14,204 nt of DNA from an uncultured Oscillospiraceae bacterium (GCA_905234005.1 CAJOFW010000089.1:5807-20010), one strand, 5' to 3'; counted from the stretch's first letter, positions 5,633-13,802 are shown. Numbers and translations: made by a program. The notes: generated by a model not told the origin, from the sequence alone.

Positions 5633-6922
5633 TTACCGGATGGAGAAGAACGCGGCCATGCCGGGATACTGGGCGACCTCCTCCAGCTCGTCCTCGATGC
5701 GGAGAAGCTGGTTGTACTTCGCGACGCGGTCGGTGCGGCTCGGGGCGCCGGTCTTGATCTGGCCGGCGTTGACGGCGATGGTGAGGTCGGCGATGGTGGT
5801 GTCCTCGGTCTCGCCGGAGCGGTGGGAGATGACGGCGGTGTAGCCGGCGCGGTGGGCGGTCTGGATCGCGTCCAGCGTCTCGGTCAGGGTGCCGATCTGG
5901 TTGACCTTGATCAGGACGGCGTTCGCGACGCCCTTCTCGATGCCGGTCTTGATGCGGGCGGTGTTCGTGACGAACAGGTCGTCGCCGACGAGCTGGATGC
6001 GGCCGCCAAGCTCGTTGGTGAGGAGCTTCCAGCCCTCCCAGTCGTCCTCGCCGAGGCCGTCCTCGATGGAGATGATGGGATAGGTGTCGACCCAGCCCTT
6101 GTACATCTCGACCAGCTCCGCCGCGCTCATGGTGACGCCGCGCTTGGGCAGGTGATACAGGCCGTCCTCGGCGTTGTACCAGTCGGCGACGGCGCAGTCC
6201 ATCGCGATCTTGAAGTCCTCGCCGGGCTTGTAGCCGGCCTTCTCGATGGCGGTCACGAGGGCCTTCAGGGCGTCCTCGTCGCTGTCAAGGTTCGGGGCGT
6301 AGCCGCCCTCGTCGCCGACGCCGGAGGCGGGGACGACCTTCTTGAGGGTGTGGAACACCTCTGCGCACCAGCGCAGACCCTCGCGGAAGCTGGGCGCGCC
6401 GACGGGCATGATCATGAACTCCTGGATGTCGACGTTCGAGCCGGTGGCGTGCGCGCCGCCGTTCAGGACGTTCATCATGGGCACGGGCAGGGTCTTGGCG
6501 TTGCAGCCGCCGACGTACTGATACAGGGGGATGCCGAGCACGTTCGACGCGGCGCGGGCGCAGGCGAGGCTGGCGCCGAGGATGGCGTTCGCGCCGAGAC
6601 GGGTCTTGTTGGGCGTGCCGTCCAGCTCGATGAGGGCCTTGTCGATGGCGGGCTGATCGAAGACGTTCATGCCCTGCAGGCAGTCGGCGATCTCGGTGTT
6701 CACGTTCTTGACCGCGGTCAGAACGCCCTTGCCGAGGTAGCGGCCCTTGTCGCCGTCGCGAAGCTCGCACGCCTCGTGGATGCCGGTGGAGGCGCCGGAG
6801 GGAACGGCGGCGCGGCCGACGGTGCCGTCGTCCAGCGTGACCTCGACCTCGACGGTCGGATTGCCGCGGGAGTCCAGGATCTCTCTGCCCAGAACGTCAA
6901 CGATCTCAAATACATCCTTCAT
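5633..6922 (-). CDS. eno: Enolase
   Basis: This enzyme interconverts 2-phosphoglycerate and phosphoenolpyruvate in the cytoplasm. It is full length (429 residues) with all expected elements: DSRGNPTVEV (17-26), flexible-loop SGASTG (42-47), H158 (NGGAHA), E168 (QEFM), E205 (GDEGGYAP), and Mg ligands D242, E287 and D314. The catalytic lysine is K339 (LIKVNQIGTLTET), followed by HRSGETEDTTIAD (367-379) and K390. The start is ATG 6920-6922. The AAGGAG is rather far (12 nt) from it, and a three-codon ATG-CAA-TCA-TGA reading frame lies between, its stop overlapping the eno ATG. It is the last gene of trmL-pgk-tpiA-gpmI-eno, 51 bp after gpmI, and is followed by a strong terminator. Confidence 0.97.
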   Translation of the reverse strand: MKDVFEIVDVLGREILDSRGNPTVEVEVTLDDGTVGRAAVPSGASTGIHEACELRDGDKGRYLGKGVLTAVKNVNTEIADCLQGMNVFDQPAIDKALIELDGTPNKTRLGANAILGASLACARAASNVLGIPLYQYVGGCNAKTLPVPMMNVLNGGAHATGSNVDIQEFMIMPVGAPSFREGLRWCAEVFHTLKKVVPASGVGDEGGYAPNLDSDEDALKALVTAIEKAGYKPGEDFKIAMDCAVADWYNAEDGLYHLPKRGVTMSAAELVEMYKGWVDTYPIISIEDGLGEDDWEGWKLLTNELGGRIQLVGDDLFVTNTARIKTGIEKGVANAVLIKVNQIGTLTETLDAIQTAHRAGYTAVISHRSGETEDTTIADLTIAVNAGQIKTGAPSRTDRVAKYNQLLRIEDELEEVAQYPGMAAFFSIR

Positions 6923-6930
6923 GATTGCAT
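6919..6930 (-). other. Three-codon minicistron overlapping the eno start
   Basis: On the minus strand, ATG CAA TCA TGA follows AAGGAG by only 4 nt. Its TGA overlaps the eno ATG (ATGA). It could serve as a translation-coupling mini-ORF, or be chance. Confidence 0.25.
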
Positions 6931-6973
6931 CAAACTCCTTATGAAAATAATGATAGGTGATGGAAATTGCGGA

Positions 6974-8497
6974 TCAGGAAACGATCAGCGATTCGCCGGT
7001 CATCTCGGCGGGCTGCTTCAGGCCCATGAGGGCGAGCATGGTGGGGGCGATGTCCGCGAGGCGGCCGGGCTTCAGCGTCATGTCGCCCGCGCCGACGATG
7101 ATGAACGGGACGGGGTTTGTCGTGTGCGCCGTGTGCGGCTCGCCGGAGGGGGAGCGCATGCAGTCGGCGTTGCCGTGGTCGGCGGTGATGAGCAGGATGC
7201 CGCCGTTGTCGGCCACGGCCTTCTCGATGACGCCGACGCATTCGTCGACGGTCTCGACGGCCTTGACGGCCGCCTCCATGACGCCGGTGTGACCGACCAT
7301 GTCGCAGTTGGCGAGGTTCATGATGACCGCGTCGTAGTCGCCGGAGCGGATCGCGGCGGCGGCCTTCTCGGTGACCTCCCGGGCGCTCATCTCGGGGATG
7401 AGGTCATACGTCGCAAACTGCTTCGGGGACTCGACGAGGATGCGGTCCTCGCCGGGGCACTCCCGCTCCACGCCGCCGTTGAAGAAGAACGTGACGTGGG
7501 CGTATTTCTCCGTCTCGGCGATGCGGAGCTGGGTCATGCCAAGCTCGCTGAGGTAGTCGCCGAACGTCTCCTCGATCGTCTCGGGCGGGAACGCGATGGG
7601 AAGCTCGGTCATCGCCTCGTCGTACTGCGCGGTGCAGACGTAGTTTACCGGGAAGTGGCCCTTCGGCAGCGGGAACGCGTCGAAATCGGGCTTGTTGAGC
7701 GCCCATGTCATCTCACGGGCGCGGTCGGGGCGGAAGTTCAGGAAGATGACGGAGTCGCCCTCGCCGACAAGCCCCTCGGGGTCGCACACGACCGGCTCGA
7801 CGAACTCGTCGGTCACGCCGTTCGCGTAGCTCTCCTCGAGCGCCCTGACGGGGTCGGGGTTCTGCGCGCCCTCGCCGCAGACGATGGCGCGGTAGCCCTT
7901 CTCGAGGCGTTCCCAGCGCTTGTCGCGGTCCATGCCCCAGAAGCGGCCCTGCAGCGTCGCGAGCCTGCCGTAGCCCAGCTCGTCGCACTTTTGGAGCAGG
8001 GCGCGGACGTAGTCGATGCCCGAGGAGGGCGGCACGTCGCGTCCGTCGAGGAACGCGTGGACATAGCACTGCTTCACGCCCCGGCGCTTCGCCATTTCGA
8101 TGAGGGCGTAGAGATGGGTGATATGGCTGTGCACGCCGCCGTCGGAGAGAAGGCCGAGGACGTGGACGGGGTGACCCGTCGCGGCGGCCTTGTCCATCGC
8201 GCCGGCGTAGGCGGGGTTTTCAAAGAAGCTGCCGTCCGCCACCGCGTTCGAGATGCGGGGCAGATCCTGATACACGACGCGGCCCGCGCCGATGTTCGTG
8301 TGGCCGACCTCGGAGTTTCCGATCTGGCCGGCGGGCAGGCCCACGTCCTCGCCGCTGGCCTGCAGCTCGGTGTGGGGGCAGGTCGCGGTCAGGCGGGCGA
8401 GATTCGGCGTATCCGCCTGGGATACGGCGTTCCACGGATCGGCGGGCGCGAGGCCGCAGCCGTCCATGATGAGAAGCACGGTCGTTTTCTTAGGCAT
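6974..8497 (-). CDS. gpmI: 2,3-bisphosphoglycerate-independent phosphoglycerate mutase
   Basis: This is the cofactor-independent, Mn-dependent mutase converting 3-phosphoglycerate to 2-phosphoglycerate. The 507 residues are normal for the family. It has D12 (LIMDGCG), catalytic serine S62 (GNSEVGH), H123, the DGRD motif at 151-154, RPDR (256-259), the metal ligands D399 and H403 (NCDMVGHTG), D440/H441 (TADHGNAD) and H458 (HTTNPVPF). These are all ligands of the alkaline-phosphatase-like fold plus the inserted transferase domain. The ATG at 8495-8497 lies inside the end of tpiA (8-bp overlap), and a weak AAGGA is about 11 nt ahead, so translation is probably coupled to tpiA. Confidence 0.97.
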   Translation of the reverse strand: MPKKTTVLLIMDGCGLAPADPWNAVSQADTPNLARLTATCPHTELQASGEDVGLPAGQIGNSEVGHTNIGAGRVVYQDLPRISNAVADGSFFENPAYAGAMDKAAATGHPVHVLGLLSDGGVHSHITHLYALIEMAKRRGVKQCYVHAFLDGRDVPPSSGIDYVRALLQKCDELGYGRLATLQGRFWGMDRDKRWERLEKGYRAIVCGEGAQNPDPVRALEESYANGVTDEFVEPVVCDPEGLVGEGDSVIFLNFRPDRAREMTWALNKPDFDAFPLPKGHFPVNYVCTAQYDEAMTELPIAFPPETIEETFGDYLSELGMTQLRIAETEKYAHVTFFFNGGVERECPGEDRILVESPKQFATYDLIPEMSAREVTEKAAAAIRSGDYDAVIMNLANCDMVGHTGVMEAAVKAVETVDECVGVIEKAVADNGGILLITADHGNADCMRSPSGEPHTAHTTNPVPFIIVGAGDMTLKPGRLADIAPTMLALMGLKQPAEMTGESLIVS

Positions 8498-9269
8498 CTT
8501 CGTTCCCGTCCTTCACCATCCCGGCGAACTCGGCGGGCTTGAGGCTCGCGCCGCCGATGAGGCCGCCGTCGATGTCGATCTGCGCGAGAAGCTCCGCGCA
8601 GTTTTTGCCGTTCATGCTGCCGCCGTAGAGGATGCTGATCGCCTTGGAGGTGTCCCAGTCGTAGAGATTCTCGGCGAGGTATTCGCGGATGAAGCTGCAG
8701 ACCTCCTGCGCCTGCTCCGACGTGGCGGTGCGGCCGGTGCCGATCGCCCAGATCGGCTCGTAGGCGACGACGACGCCGCGCGCCTCGTCGGCGGAGATGT
8801 CGGCAAAGCCGTTTTTGATCTGCTCCGATACGACCTTCAGCGTCTCACCGGCGTCACGCTGCTCGAGGCTCTCGCCGACGCAGATGATCGGGGTGACGCC
8901 GTTTTTGAGAAGGGCCTTGAGCTTTTCGTTGACGAGGGCGTCGCTCTCCGCGTGGTAGGCGCGGCGCTCGGAGTGGCCGATGATGCAGTACGTCACGCCG
9001 AGATCGGCGAGCATCGCCGCCGAGACCTCGCCGGTGTACGCGCCGGCGTCGTGGGCGGAGACGTCCTGCGCGCCGACCCTGACCGGCGTGCCGTCCACCG
9101 CCGCGAGCAGCGCGGGCAGCAGGGGGTACGGGGCGCAGAGCACGACCTCCTCCTGCGCGCCGACGGCGAGACCGGCCTTCAGCGTATCGGCATACGCGGG
9201 CACGCCGGAGGCGAGCTGGTTCATCTTCCAGTTGCCCGCGATGACGGTTTTTCTGAATTTCTTATCCAT
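8490..9269 (-). CDS. tpiA: Triosephosphate isomerase
   Basis: This enzyme interconverts dihydroxyacetone phosphate and glyceraldehyde 3-phosphate. It has 259 residues with the substrate motif AGNWKMN (11-17, catalytic K15), electrophile H99 (GHSERR), catalytic base E171 (AYEPIWAIGTG, including mobile loop 6) and phosphate-binding YGGSM/GGLIGGASL near 215-243. Family members usually read YGGSV; the M is a mild variant. ATG 9267-9269 was preferred over an upstream ATG at 9299 because similarity begins at MDKKFRKTVIAGNWK and because the upstream one would overlap pgk. GAGG is 7 nt ahead. The gene starts 11 nt after the pgk stop. Confidence 0.96.
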   Translation of the reverse strand: MDKKFRKTVIAGNWKMNQLASGVPAYADTLKAGLAVGAQEEVVLCAPYPLLPALLAAVDGTPVRVGAQDVSAHDAGAYTGEVSAAMLADLGVTYCIIGHSERRAYHAESDALVNEKLKALLKNGVTPIICVGESLEQRDAGETLKVVSEQIKNGFADISADEARGVVVAYEPIWAIGTGRTATSEQAQEVCSFIREYLAENLYDWDTSKAISILYGGSMNGKNCAELLAQIDIDGGLIGGASLKPAEFAGMVKDGNEDA

Positions 9270-9280
9270 GCCTGTGCCTC

Positions 9281-10474
9281 TTACGCGTCCTGCAGGCACA
9301 CGACGCCGGGGAGCTGCTTGCCCTCGAGGAACTCGAGGCTCGCGCCGCCGCCGGTGGAGATGTGGGTGATCTTGTCCGCGAAGCCGAGCTGCTCGACGGC
9401 CGCGGCGGAGTCGCCGCCGCCCACGATGCTGACGGCGCCGGAGGCGGCCACGGCACGGGCCACGGCACGGGTGCCCTCGGCGAAGCGGTCAAACTCAAAC
9501 ACGCCCATCGGCCCGTTCCAGACGACCGTGCCCGCGCCGGCGATGGCGGCCTCGTACAGGGCGATCGTCTTCTCGCCGATGTCGAGACCCATCCAGTCCG
9601 CGGGGATCGCGTCGACGGCGACGGTCTTCGCCTCGGTGTCGGCGGCGAATTCCCTGCCGACGACCGTGTCGACCGGCAGCAGGAACTCCACGCCCTTCGC
9701 CTTCGCGTCGGCGATCATGTTCTTCGCGTAGTCGAGCTTGTCGGCCTCGAGCAGGGAGTTGCCGACCTCATAGCCCATGGCCTTGATGAAGGTGTAGGCC
9801 ATGCCGCCGCCGATGATGATCTTGTCGACCTTCGTGAGCAGGTTCTCGATGACCGCGATCTTGTCGGAGACCTTCGCGCCGCCGAGGATGGCGACGAACG
9901 GACGGGCGGGATCCTCCAGGGCCTTGCCCATGATGTCAAGCTCCTTGCCGATCAGGAAGCCGGAGACGGCGGGCAGATACGCCGCGACGCCGGCGGTGGA
10001 GGCGTGGGCGCGGTGCACGGTGCCGAACGCGTCGGACACGTACAGCTCCGCCATGTCGGCCAGCTCCTTCGCGAATTCGGGGTCGTTCTTCTCCTCGCGC
10101 TTGTCGAAGCGGAGGTTTTCGAGCAGGATGATCTCGCCGGGCTTCACGGCGGCGGCCTTGGCGTGGGCGTCCTCGCCGATGATGTCCTTGCAGAAGGTGA
10201 CGGGCTTGCCGAGCAGCTCGCTCAGACGCGCGGCGACCGGGGCCAGCGTCAGGGATTCCTTCCACTCGCCCTTGGGCTTGCCGAGGTGGGAGCAGGCGAT
10301 GACGGCGGCGCCGTTGTCCAGCAGATACTGGATGGTGGGCAGGGCGGCGCGGATGCGCTTGTCATCCGTGATCTCGCCGGTGGCCTTGTTCTGGGGGACG
10401 TTGAAGTCGCAGCGGAGAAGCACCTTCTTGCCGCTCACGTCGACCTGGGTAACGTTCTTCTTGTTGTAGCTCAT
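9281..10474 (-). CDS. pgk: Phosphoglycerate kinase
   Basis: This enzyme transfers phosphate from 1,3-bisphosphoglycerate to ADP, the first substrate-level phosphorylation of glycolysis. The 397-residue protein is full length: RCDFNVPQ (21-28), SHLGKPKG, the N-domain loop LLENLRFDKREEKNDPEFA, SDAFGTVHRAHAST, the nucleotide-site ILGGAKVSDK, NGPMGVFEF, and the C-terminal GGGDSAAAVEQ and STGGGASLEFLEGKQLPGV. The frame is open 30 codons further, but ATG 10472-10474 has GGAGG at 8 nt and begins the homology. It is the first glycolytic gene of the cluster. The usual upstream partner gap (glyceraldehyde-3-phosphate dehydrogenase) is not here; trmL takes that position 86 bp upstream. Confidence 0.97.
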   Translation of the reverse strand: MSYNKKNVTQVDVSGKKVLLRCDFNVPQNKATGEITDDKRIRAALPTIQYLLDNGAAVIACSHLGKPKGEWKESLTLAPVAARLSELLGKPVTFCKDIIGEDAHAKAAAVKPGEIILLENLRFDKREEKNDPEFAKELADMAELYVSDAFGTVHRAHASTAGVAAYLPAVSGFLIGKELDIMGKALEDPARPFVAILGGAKVSDKIAVIENLLTKVDKIIIGGGMAYTFIKAMGYEVGNSLLEADKLDYAKNMIADAKAKGVEFLLPVDTVVGREFAADTEAKTVAVDAIPADWMGLDIGEKTIALYEAAIAGAGTVVWNGPMGVFEFDRFAEGTRAVARAVAASGAVSIVGGGDSAAAVEQLGFADKITHISTGGGASLEFLEGKQLPGVVCLQDA

Positions 10475-10560
10475 GGTAAAATCCTCCATTGAGATAGTAT
10501 ATATAAGGTTATTGCGTTGGCTGATTCGGGTTGTTCGCGTAAAGCCGCCTGACCGCCCGG

Positions 10561-11043
10561 TCACGCAGCGAGAACGCCGCGCTCCATGAGGCCGGGGAAG
10601 CCCTGCTGACGCAGCGCGTCGTACAGGATGATCGAGGCGCTGGACGCGAGGTTCAGGCTGCGGGCGCGGGGCTTCATCGGGATGCGGAGCGTGCGGCTCC
10701 GGTAACGGCGCATGAGCTCCTCCGGCAGGCCGGACGTCTCGCGGCCGAACAGCAGCGACACGCCGCCGGTGAAATCGGCCTGCGCGTAGCAGCGGGGGGC
10801 CTTGGTGCTGAGAAGCCAGAGGTCGGCGTCGCCGTTTTTTTCGACGTACTCGTCGAAGCTCTCGTACACGCGCACGTCCACGAGGTGCCAGTAGTCAAGG
10901 CCGGCACGGCGGACGGCGGCGTCGGAGATGTCGAAGCCCAGGGGCTTTATCAGGTGCAGCGCCGCGCCGGTCGCCGCGCAGGTGCGGGCGATCGCGCCGG
11001 TATTTTGTGGGATTTCGGGGGAAAAAAGGACGATGTTGTTCAT
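10561..11043 (-). CDS. trmL: tRNA (cytidine/uridine-34 2'-O)-methyltransferase TrmL
   Basis: This is a SPOUT-family methyltransferase that modifies the wobble ribose of certain leucine tRNAs using SAM. The 160 residues show the N-terminal IVLFSPEIPQNTGAIARTCAATG, the knot motif LLFGRETSGLP and the C-terminal IPMKPRARSLNLASSASIILYDAL, where RSLNL is typical of TrmL. Length is normal. ATG 11041-11043 begins the homology. No convincing Shine-Dalgarno sequence precedes it, so initiation may be weak or the leader may be structured. It has its own promoter about 80-110 bp upstream. No terminator separates it from pgk, so it probably heads the glycolytic transcript. Confidence 0.93.
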   Translation of the reverse strand: MNNIVLFSPEIPQNTGAIARTCAATGAALHLIKPLGFDISDAAVRRAGLDYWHLVDVRVYESFDEYVEKNGDADLWLLSTKAPRCYAQADFTGGVSLLFGRETSGLPEELMRRYRSRTLRIPMKPRARSLNLASSASIILYDALRQQGFPGLMERGVLAA

Positions 11044-11122
11044 GATCGGGCAGACAATGTGGGGAAATTGCGCGGCAAACGCGCAAGAATCGTCAAATTC
11101 ACAACATTTTCAGGCTCATCTT

Positions 11123-11150
11123 ATTATATACTAATTTTCTGCTTTTTCAA
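11123..11150 (-). promoter_or_regulatory. Sigma-A-type promoter of trmL (and probably pgk-tpiA-gpmI-eno)
   Basis: On the minus strand, TTGAAA (11145-11150), a 16-nt spacer and a perfect TATAAT (11123-11128) are followed by about 75 nt of leader before the trmL ATG. No other good promoter was found before pgk. Confidence 0.7.
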
Positions 11151-11187
11151 GAAGATTTTGCCGCATCGTGAAATTTTTTTCACCCGG

Positions 11188-12945
11188 TCACAGCTCGTCG
11201 TCTCCGGGGGCGCAGATGGGGATGCGGATGGTGAAGACCGCGCCGCCCTCCGGACGGTTCGCGGCGGAGATCGTACCCTTGTGCGTCTCGATGATCTTCT
11301 TGCAGATCGACAGGCCGAGGCCGGTGCCCCGCTCGCCCTTGGTGGTGACGAACGGCTCGTAGATCGAGCTCATCAGCGTCTCCGATATGCCGGGGCCGGT
11401 GTCCGACACCTCGATGCGGGCGTAATCGTGACCGGAGCGGCGCTCCGGCGCGAGGCTGATCGAGAGGACGCCCTCGCTTCCCATGGCCTGACAGGCGTTG
11501 ATGCAGAGGTTCAGGACGGCCTGCGTCAGAAGGCGGTCGTTGCCGGAGATGCAGACCGGCTCGTCGGGCACGGACAGCTCCTGCCGGATGTGCGGGTCCT
11601 TCGCCATCCCGGCGAGGGCCGCCACCCTTCGGAGCAGCGCCCCGGCCTCAAGCGTGCGGAAGCTCATGTCCACGTCGCGTTTGCTCATGGAGGACATGCG
11701 GCGCAGGATCTCGCGGGCGTTTTCGGACGCCTCGTAGATGTCGAGGGCGATCTCGAACTGCTCCGACTCCTCGTCGTCGGCGAGCTTTTCGAGCAGGAGC
11801 ATGCTCTGGCCCATGATCGGCGTGAGGAGGTTGTTGAACTCGTGCACCATGCCCGAGGTCATGACGCCGAGCTGCTGCAGGCGTTCGGTGTGGGCGAGGG
11901 CGCTCTGCTGGCGGTTTATCTCCTCCATGAGGTCGGCGCGTTCGCGGACGGCCTCCAGCTCGAGGGCGTTCCGGCGGTTCTCCACGAGCGTGCGGGCCGC
12001 GATGAAGAACAGGATCAGCGCCCCGCACAGCTCCAGCACGATGATGAGCGAAACCTCGCGCAGCGTATCCGTGAGAAACGAGCTGAACTCCTGAAAGCTC
12101 ATCGCCGCGCCGAGGGTGAGTGCGCCGCCGCCGGTATCGAGGGGGATCGTGACGACAAGCGTCTCCTCCGCGGCGGCGTCGCCGCCGTCCTCGGACGGCC
12201 ACGGATAGCGCAGGACGGTGTACTCGTCGTCCCCGCCGCCGGCGGCGAGGCCGGCGATCGCGTCGAGGTCGACGGACGGCTCCAGCCGGGCAAGCTCCTC
12301 CATGCTCACGACGCCGCTGCCGCCGCCGCCGCCCGAATAGGCGAGAAAGCGCCCGTCCGCGTCCGTGAGGAAGAGATAGCCCTGCACGCCGACACGGGCG
12401 GCGTCCGCGTGGTACGAAAAAACGGTCTGCACCGGGATCGCAAGCTCGTAGATATACCCGCCGTCGGAGGTGTCCCGGAACAGAAACCAGAACACGCCGT
12501 CGGCGTCCGTGCGCAGACAGACGCCCTCCTCCAGCGTCTCGTCCTCCTCCGCCGCCGTGGGGAACGACGCGTCCGAGGCCGCGATCACGGCCCCGTCCGC
12601 GCCGTACACGGCGAGCTTGTAGCGGGTGCCGGTCTGCGTCGTGTCCGAACGGCGCAGCACGTTCCACAGCCCGAGCACGCTGCCGTTCGCCGCGTAGTCC
12701 GCCTCCGCCCCGGCGTAGTCCGGCCGCTTCACGAGAAGGTCGAGCCGGAGGGCGTAGCTCTCGAGCATCCAGTCGATGCCGCGCGCGCTCGCGCCGATGA
12801 TGCTGTCCAGGTGACGGCTCTCATAGCTCAGCATATCCGAGCGGTACATCGAATAGACGCGTACGACGCGGTACAGCCCCGACAGGATGAGCGCGGCGGC
12901 CGCGAGAGCCAGCGCCGCCGTCACAAGCGCTCTCTTTCGTTTCAT
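11188..12945 (-). CDS. Membrane sensor histidine kinase
   Basis: This is the sensor of a two-component system. The 585 residues comprise a transmembrane helix at about 6-26, an extracytoplasmic sensor region (about 28-295) of undetermined type, and a second helix at about 297-318. A short coiled segment (EAVRERADLMEEINRQQ) follows without an evident HAMP domain. The dimerisation box has phospho-acceptor H368 in MVHEFNNLLTPI. The ATPase domain carries the N box (NACQAM, N483), G1 (DTGPGI, 515-520) and G2 (GTGLGLSI, 540-547). The HEFNN box is of the NtrB-like kind rather than the HELRTPL common in partners of OmpR-type regulators. Start ATG 12943-12945 has AGAGG at suitable spacing and begins with basic residues and a helix; the open frame upstream is non-coding leader. 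It is divergent to the response regulator. The signal is unknown. Confidence 0.92.
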   Translation of the reverse strand: MKRKRALVTAALALAAAALILSGLYRVVRVYSMYRSDMLSYESRHLDSIIGASARGIDWMLESYALRLDLLVKRPDYAGAEADYAANGSVLGLWNVLRRSDTTQTGTRYKLAVYGADGAVIAASDASFPTAAEEDETLEEGVCLRTDADGVFWFLFRDTSDGGYIYELAIPVQTVFSYHADAARVGVQGYLFLTDADGRFLAYSGGGGGSGVVSMEELARLEPSVDLDAIAGLAAGGGDDEYTVLRYPWPSEDGGDAAAEETLVVTIPLDTGGGALTLGAAMSFQEFSSFLTDTLREVSLIIVLELCGALILFFIAARTLVENRRNALELEAVRERADLMEEINRQQSALAHTERLQQLGVMTSGMVHEFNNLLTPIMGQSMLLLEKLADDEESEQFEIALDIYEASENAREILRRMSSMSKRDVDMSFRTLEAGALLRRVAALAGMAKDPHIRQELSVPDEPVCISGNDRLLTQAVLNLCINACQAMGSEGVLSISLAPERRSGHDYARIEVSDTGPGISETLMSSIYEPFVTTKGERGTGLGLSICKKIIETHKGTISAANRPEGGAVFTIRIPICAPGDDEL

Positions 12946-13046
12946 GAAAAAACCTCTAAACACTTGTATTTTCAGGAAAACCGTGTTACACTCAGATGTA
13001 AGCAAGCCCGCTTTCCGTGTATCGCGGCATCCGTATATTTTTATAT

Positions 13047-13076
13047 ATTGTATAGGAAACGACAGTTCCCTGTCAA
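13047..13076 (-). promoter_or_regulatory. Sigma-A-type promoter of the histidine kinase gene
   Basis: On the minus strand, a perfect TTGACA (13071-13076), 18-nt spacer and TACAAT (13047-13052) give a leader of about 95 nt. The -35 is overlapped by the inverted repeat GACAG-TTCC-CTGTC (13061-13074), a candidate operator. Confidence 0.72.
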
Positions 13077-13112
13077 CCCACAACCACAGAACAGCCCACA
13101 ACCACAGAACAG
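13077..13112 (+). repeat. Exact 18-bp tandem repeat in the response-regulator leader
   Basis: The unit CCCACAACCACAGAACAG occurs twice head-to-tail (13077-13094 and 13095-13112). The second copy runs into the AGGAGG ribosome binding site at 13111-13116. The repeat leaves the leader nearly free of G and unstructured. Confidence 0.95.
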
Positions 13113-13124
13113 GAGGTGTCAGCC

Positions 13125-13802
13125 ATGCAGCCCAAAGCCCTGATCGTCGAGGACGACGAGGCCGTCCGCAACACACTTGCGAAGGTGCTCACGAGCAGCG
13201 GGATCCAGTCCGTCCTCACCGCGAGCGGACAGGAGGCGGTCAAGACGCTCGGCGGGGAGACCTTCGACATCGTTCTGCTCGATCTGAACCTCGACGGCAT
13301 GGACGGCTTCGAGGTCATCCACGCGCTGCGTGACGACGGCAACCAGATCCCCGTCATGGTCGTCAGCGGCCGGACAGAGGACGTCGATATGCTCTACAGC
13401 CTCGAGATCGGCGCGGACGACTACATCACGAAGCCCTTCAACCCCGTGACGCTTGCCGCCAAGGTCAAGGCGCTCATCCGCCGCAGTCAGGCGTCCAGCG
13501 CCGTGTCCGTCATCGAGATCGGGCCGTTCCGCTTCGACAACGAGACTCTGAAGCTCTACAAGGACGGGAACGAGCTGCAGCTCTCCGCGAAGGAGAGCGC
13601 CATCATGAAGCTCTTCCTCGACAACCCGAACCGCATCTTCTCCCGCAGCTCGCTCTACGACCTCATCTGGGGCAACGCGAACGTGGACGACTCCGCCATC
13701 GTCGTCTACATCAACCGTCTGCGCAACAAGATCGAGGACGACCCGAGCCACCCGACCCACATCCAGACCGTGCGCGGCCTCGGCTACCGGTTCATCCCCT
13801 GA
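13125..13802 (+). CDS. OmpR/PhoB-family response regulator
   Basis: This is a DNA-binding response regulator. The 225 residues comprise a receiver domain (about 5-118) with acidic pair D10/D11, phospho-acceptor D53 (LLDLNLDGMDG), S81 and K103 (ITKPFNP), then a winged-helix domain (about 130-225) with LSAKESAIMKLFLDNPNRIFSR and the wing VRGLGYRF. ATG 13125-13127 has AGGAGGT (13111-13117) at 7-nt spacing; the in-frame GTG at 13116 lies inside the ribosome binding site and is unlikely. It is transcribed away from the histidine kinase with a 179-bp shared intergenic region, so it is the probable cognate partner and may autoregulate from there. No convincing promoter was found for it. A terminator follows. 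Target genes are unknown; the downstream lipoprotein gene is one candidate. Confidence 0.95.
   Translation: MQPKALIVEDDEAVRNTLAKVLTSSGIQSVLTASGQEAVKTLGGETFDIVLLDLNLDGMDGFEVIHALRDDGNQIPVMVVSGRTEDVDMLYSLEIGADDYITKPFNPVTLAAKVKALIRRSQASSAVSVIEIGPFRFDNETLKLYKDGNELQLSAKESAIMKLFLDNPNRIFSRSSLYDLIWGNANVDDSAIVVYINRLRNKIEDDPSHPTHIQTVRGLGYRFIP

Noticed and set aside
5543..8542. A 999-codon open frame on the plus strand antisense to eno and gpmI
   Set aside because: Both minus-strand genes are unmistakable. The antisense frame is low-complexity (rich in V, G, D, A, R), as expected from the codon bias of a GC-rich gene read in reverse.
10475..10524. TATACT/TATATA sequences before pgk as a separate promoter
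   Set aside because: No acceptable -35 at 16-18 nt (the positions read TCAGCC or CGAATC), so a pgk-specific promoter is not supported.
11168..11183. Palindrome GTGAAATTTTTTTCAC as the histidine kinase terminator
   Set aside because: Only a 6-bp AT-rich stem with no following U-run on the minus strand; too weak to call.
13034..13056. TATATT and TATAGG as -10 boxes for the response regulator
   Set aside because: The matching -35 positions (CTTTCC, ATCGCG, CATCCG) are poor. AT-richness alone explains the hits.
10885..13143. A 752-codon plus-strand open frame antisense to the histidine kinase
   Set aside because: It is the GC-driven shadow of the kinase. Its composition is repetitive and matches no recognisable family.
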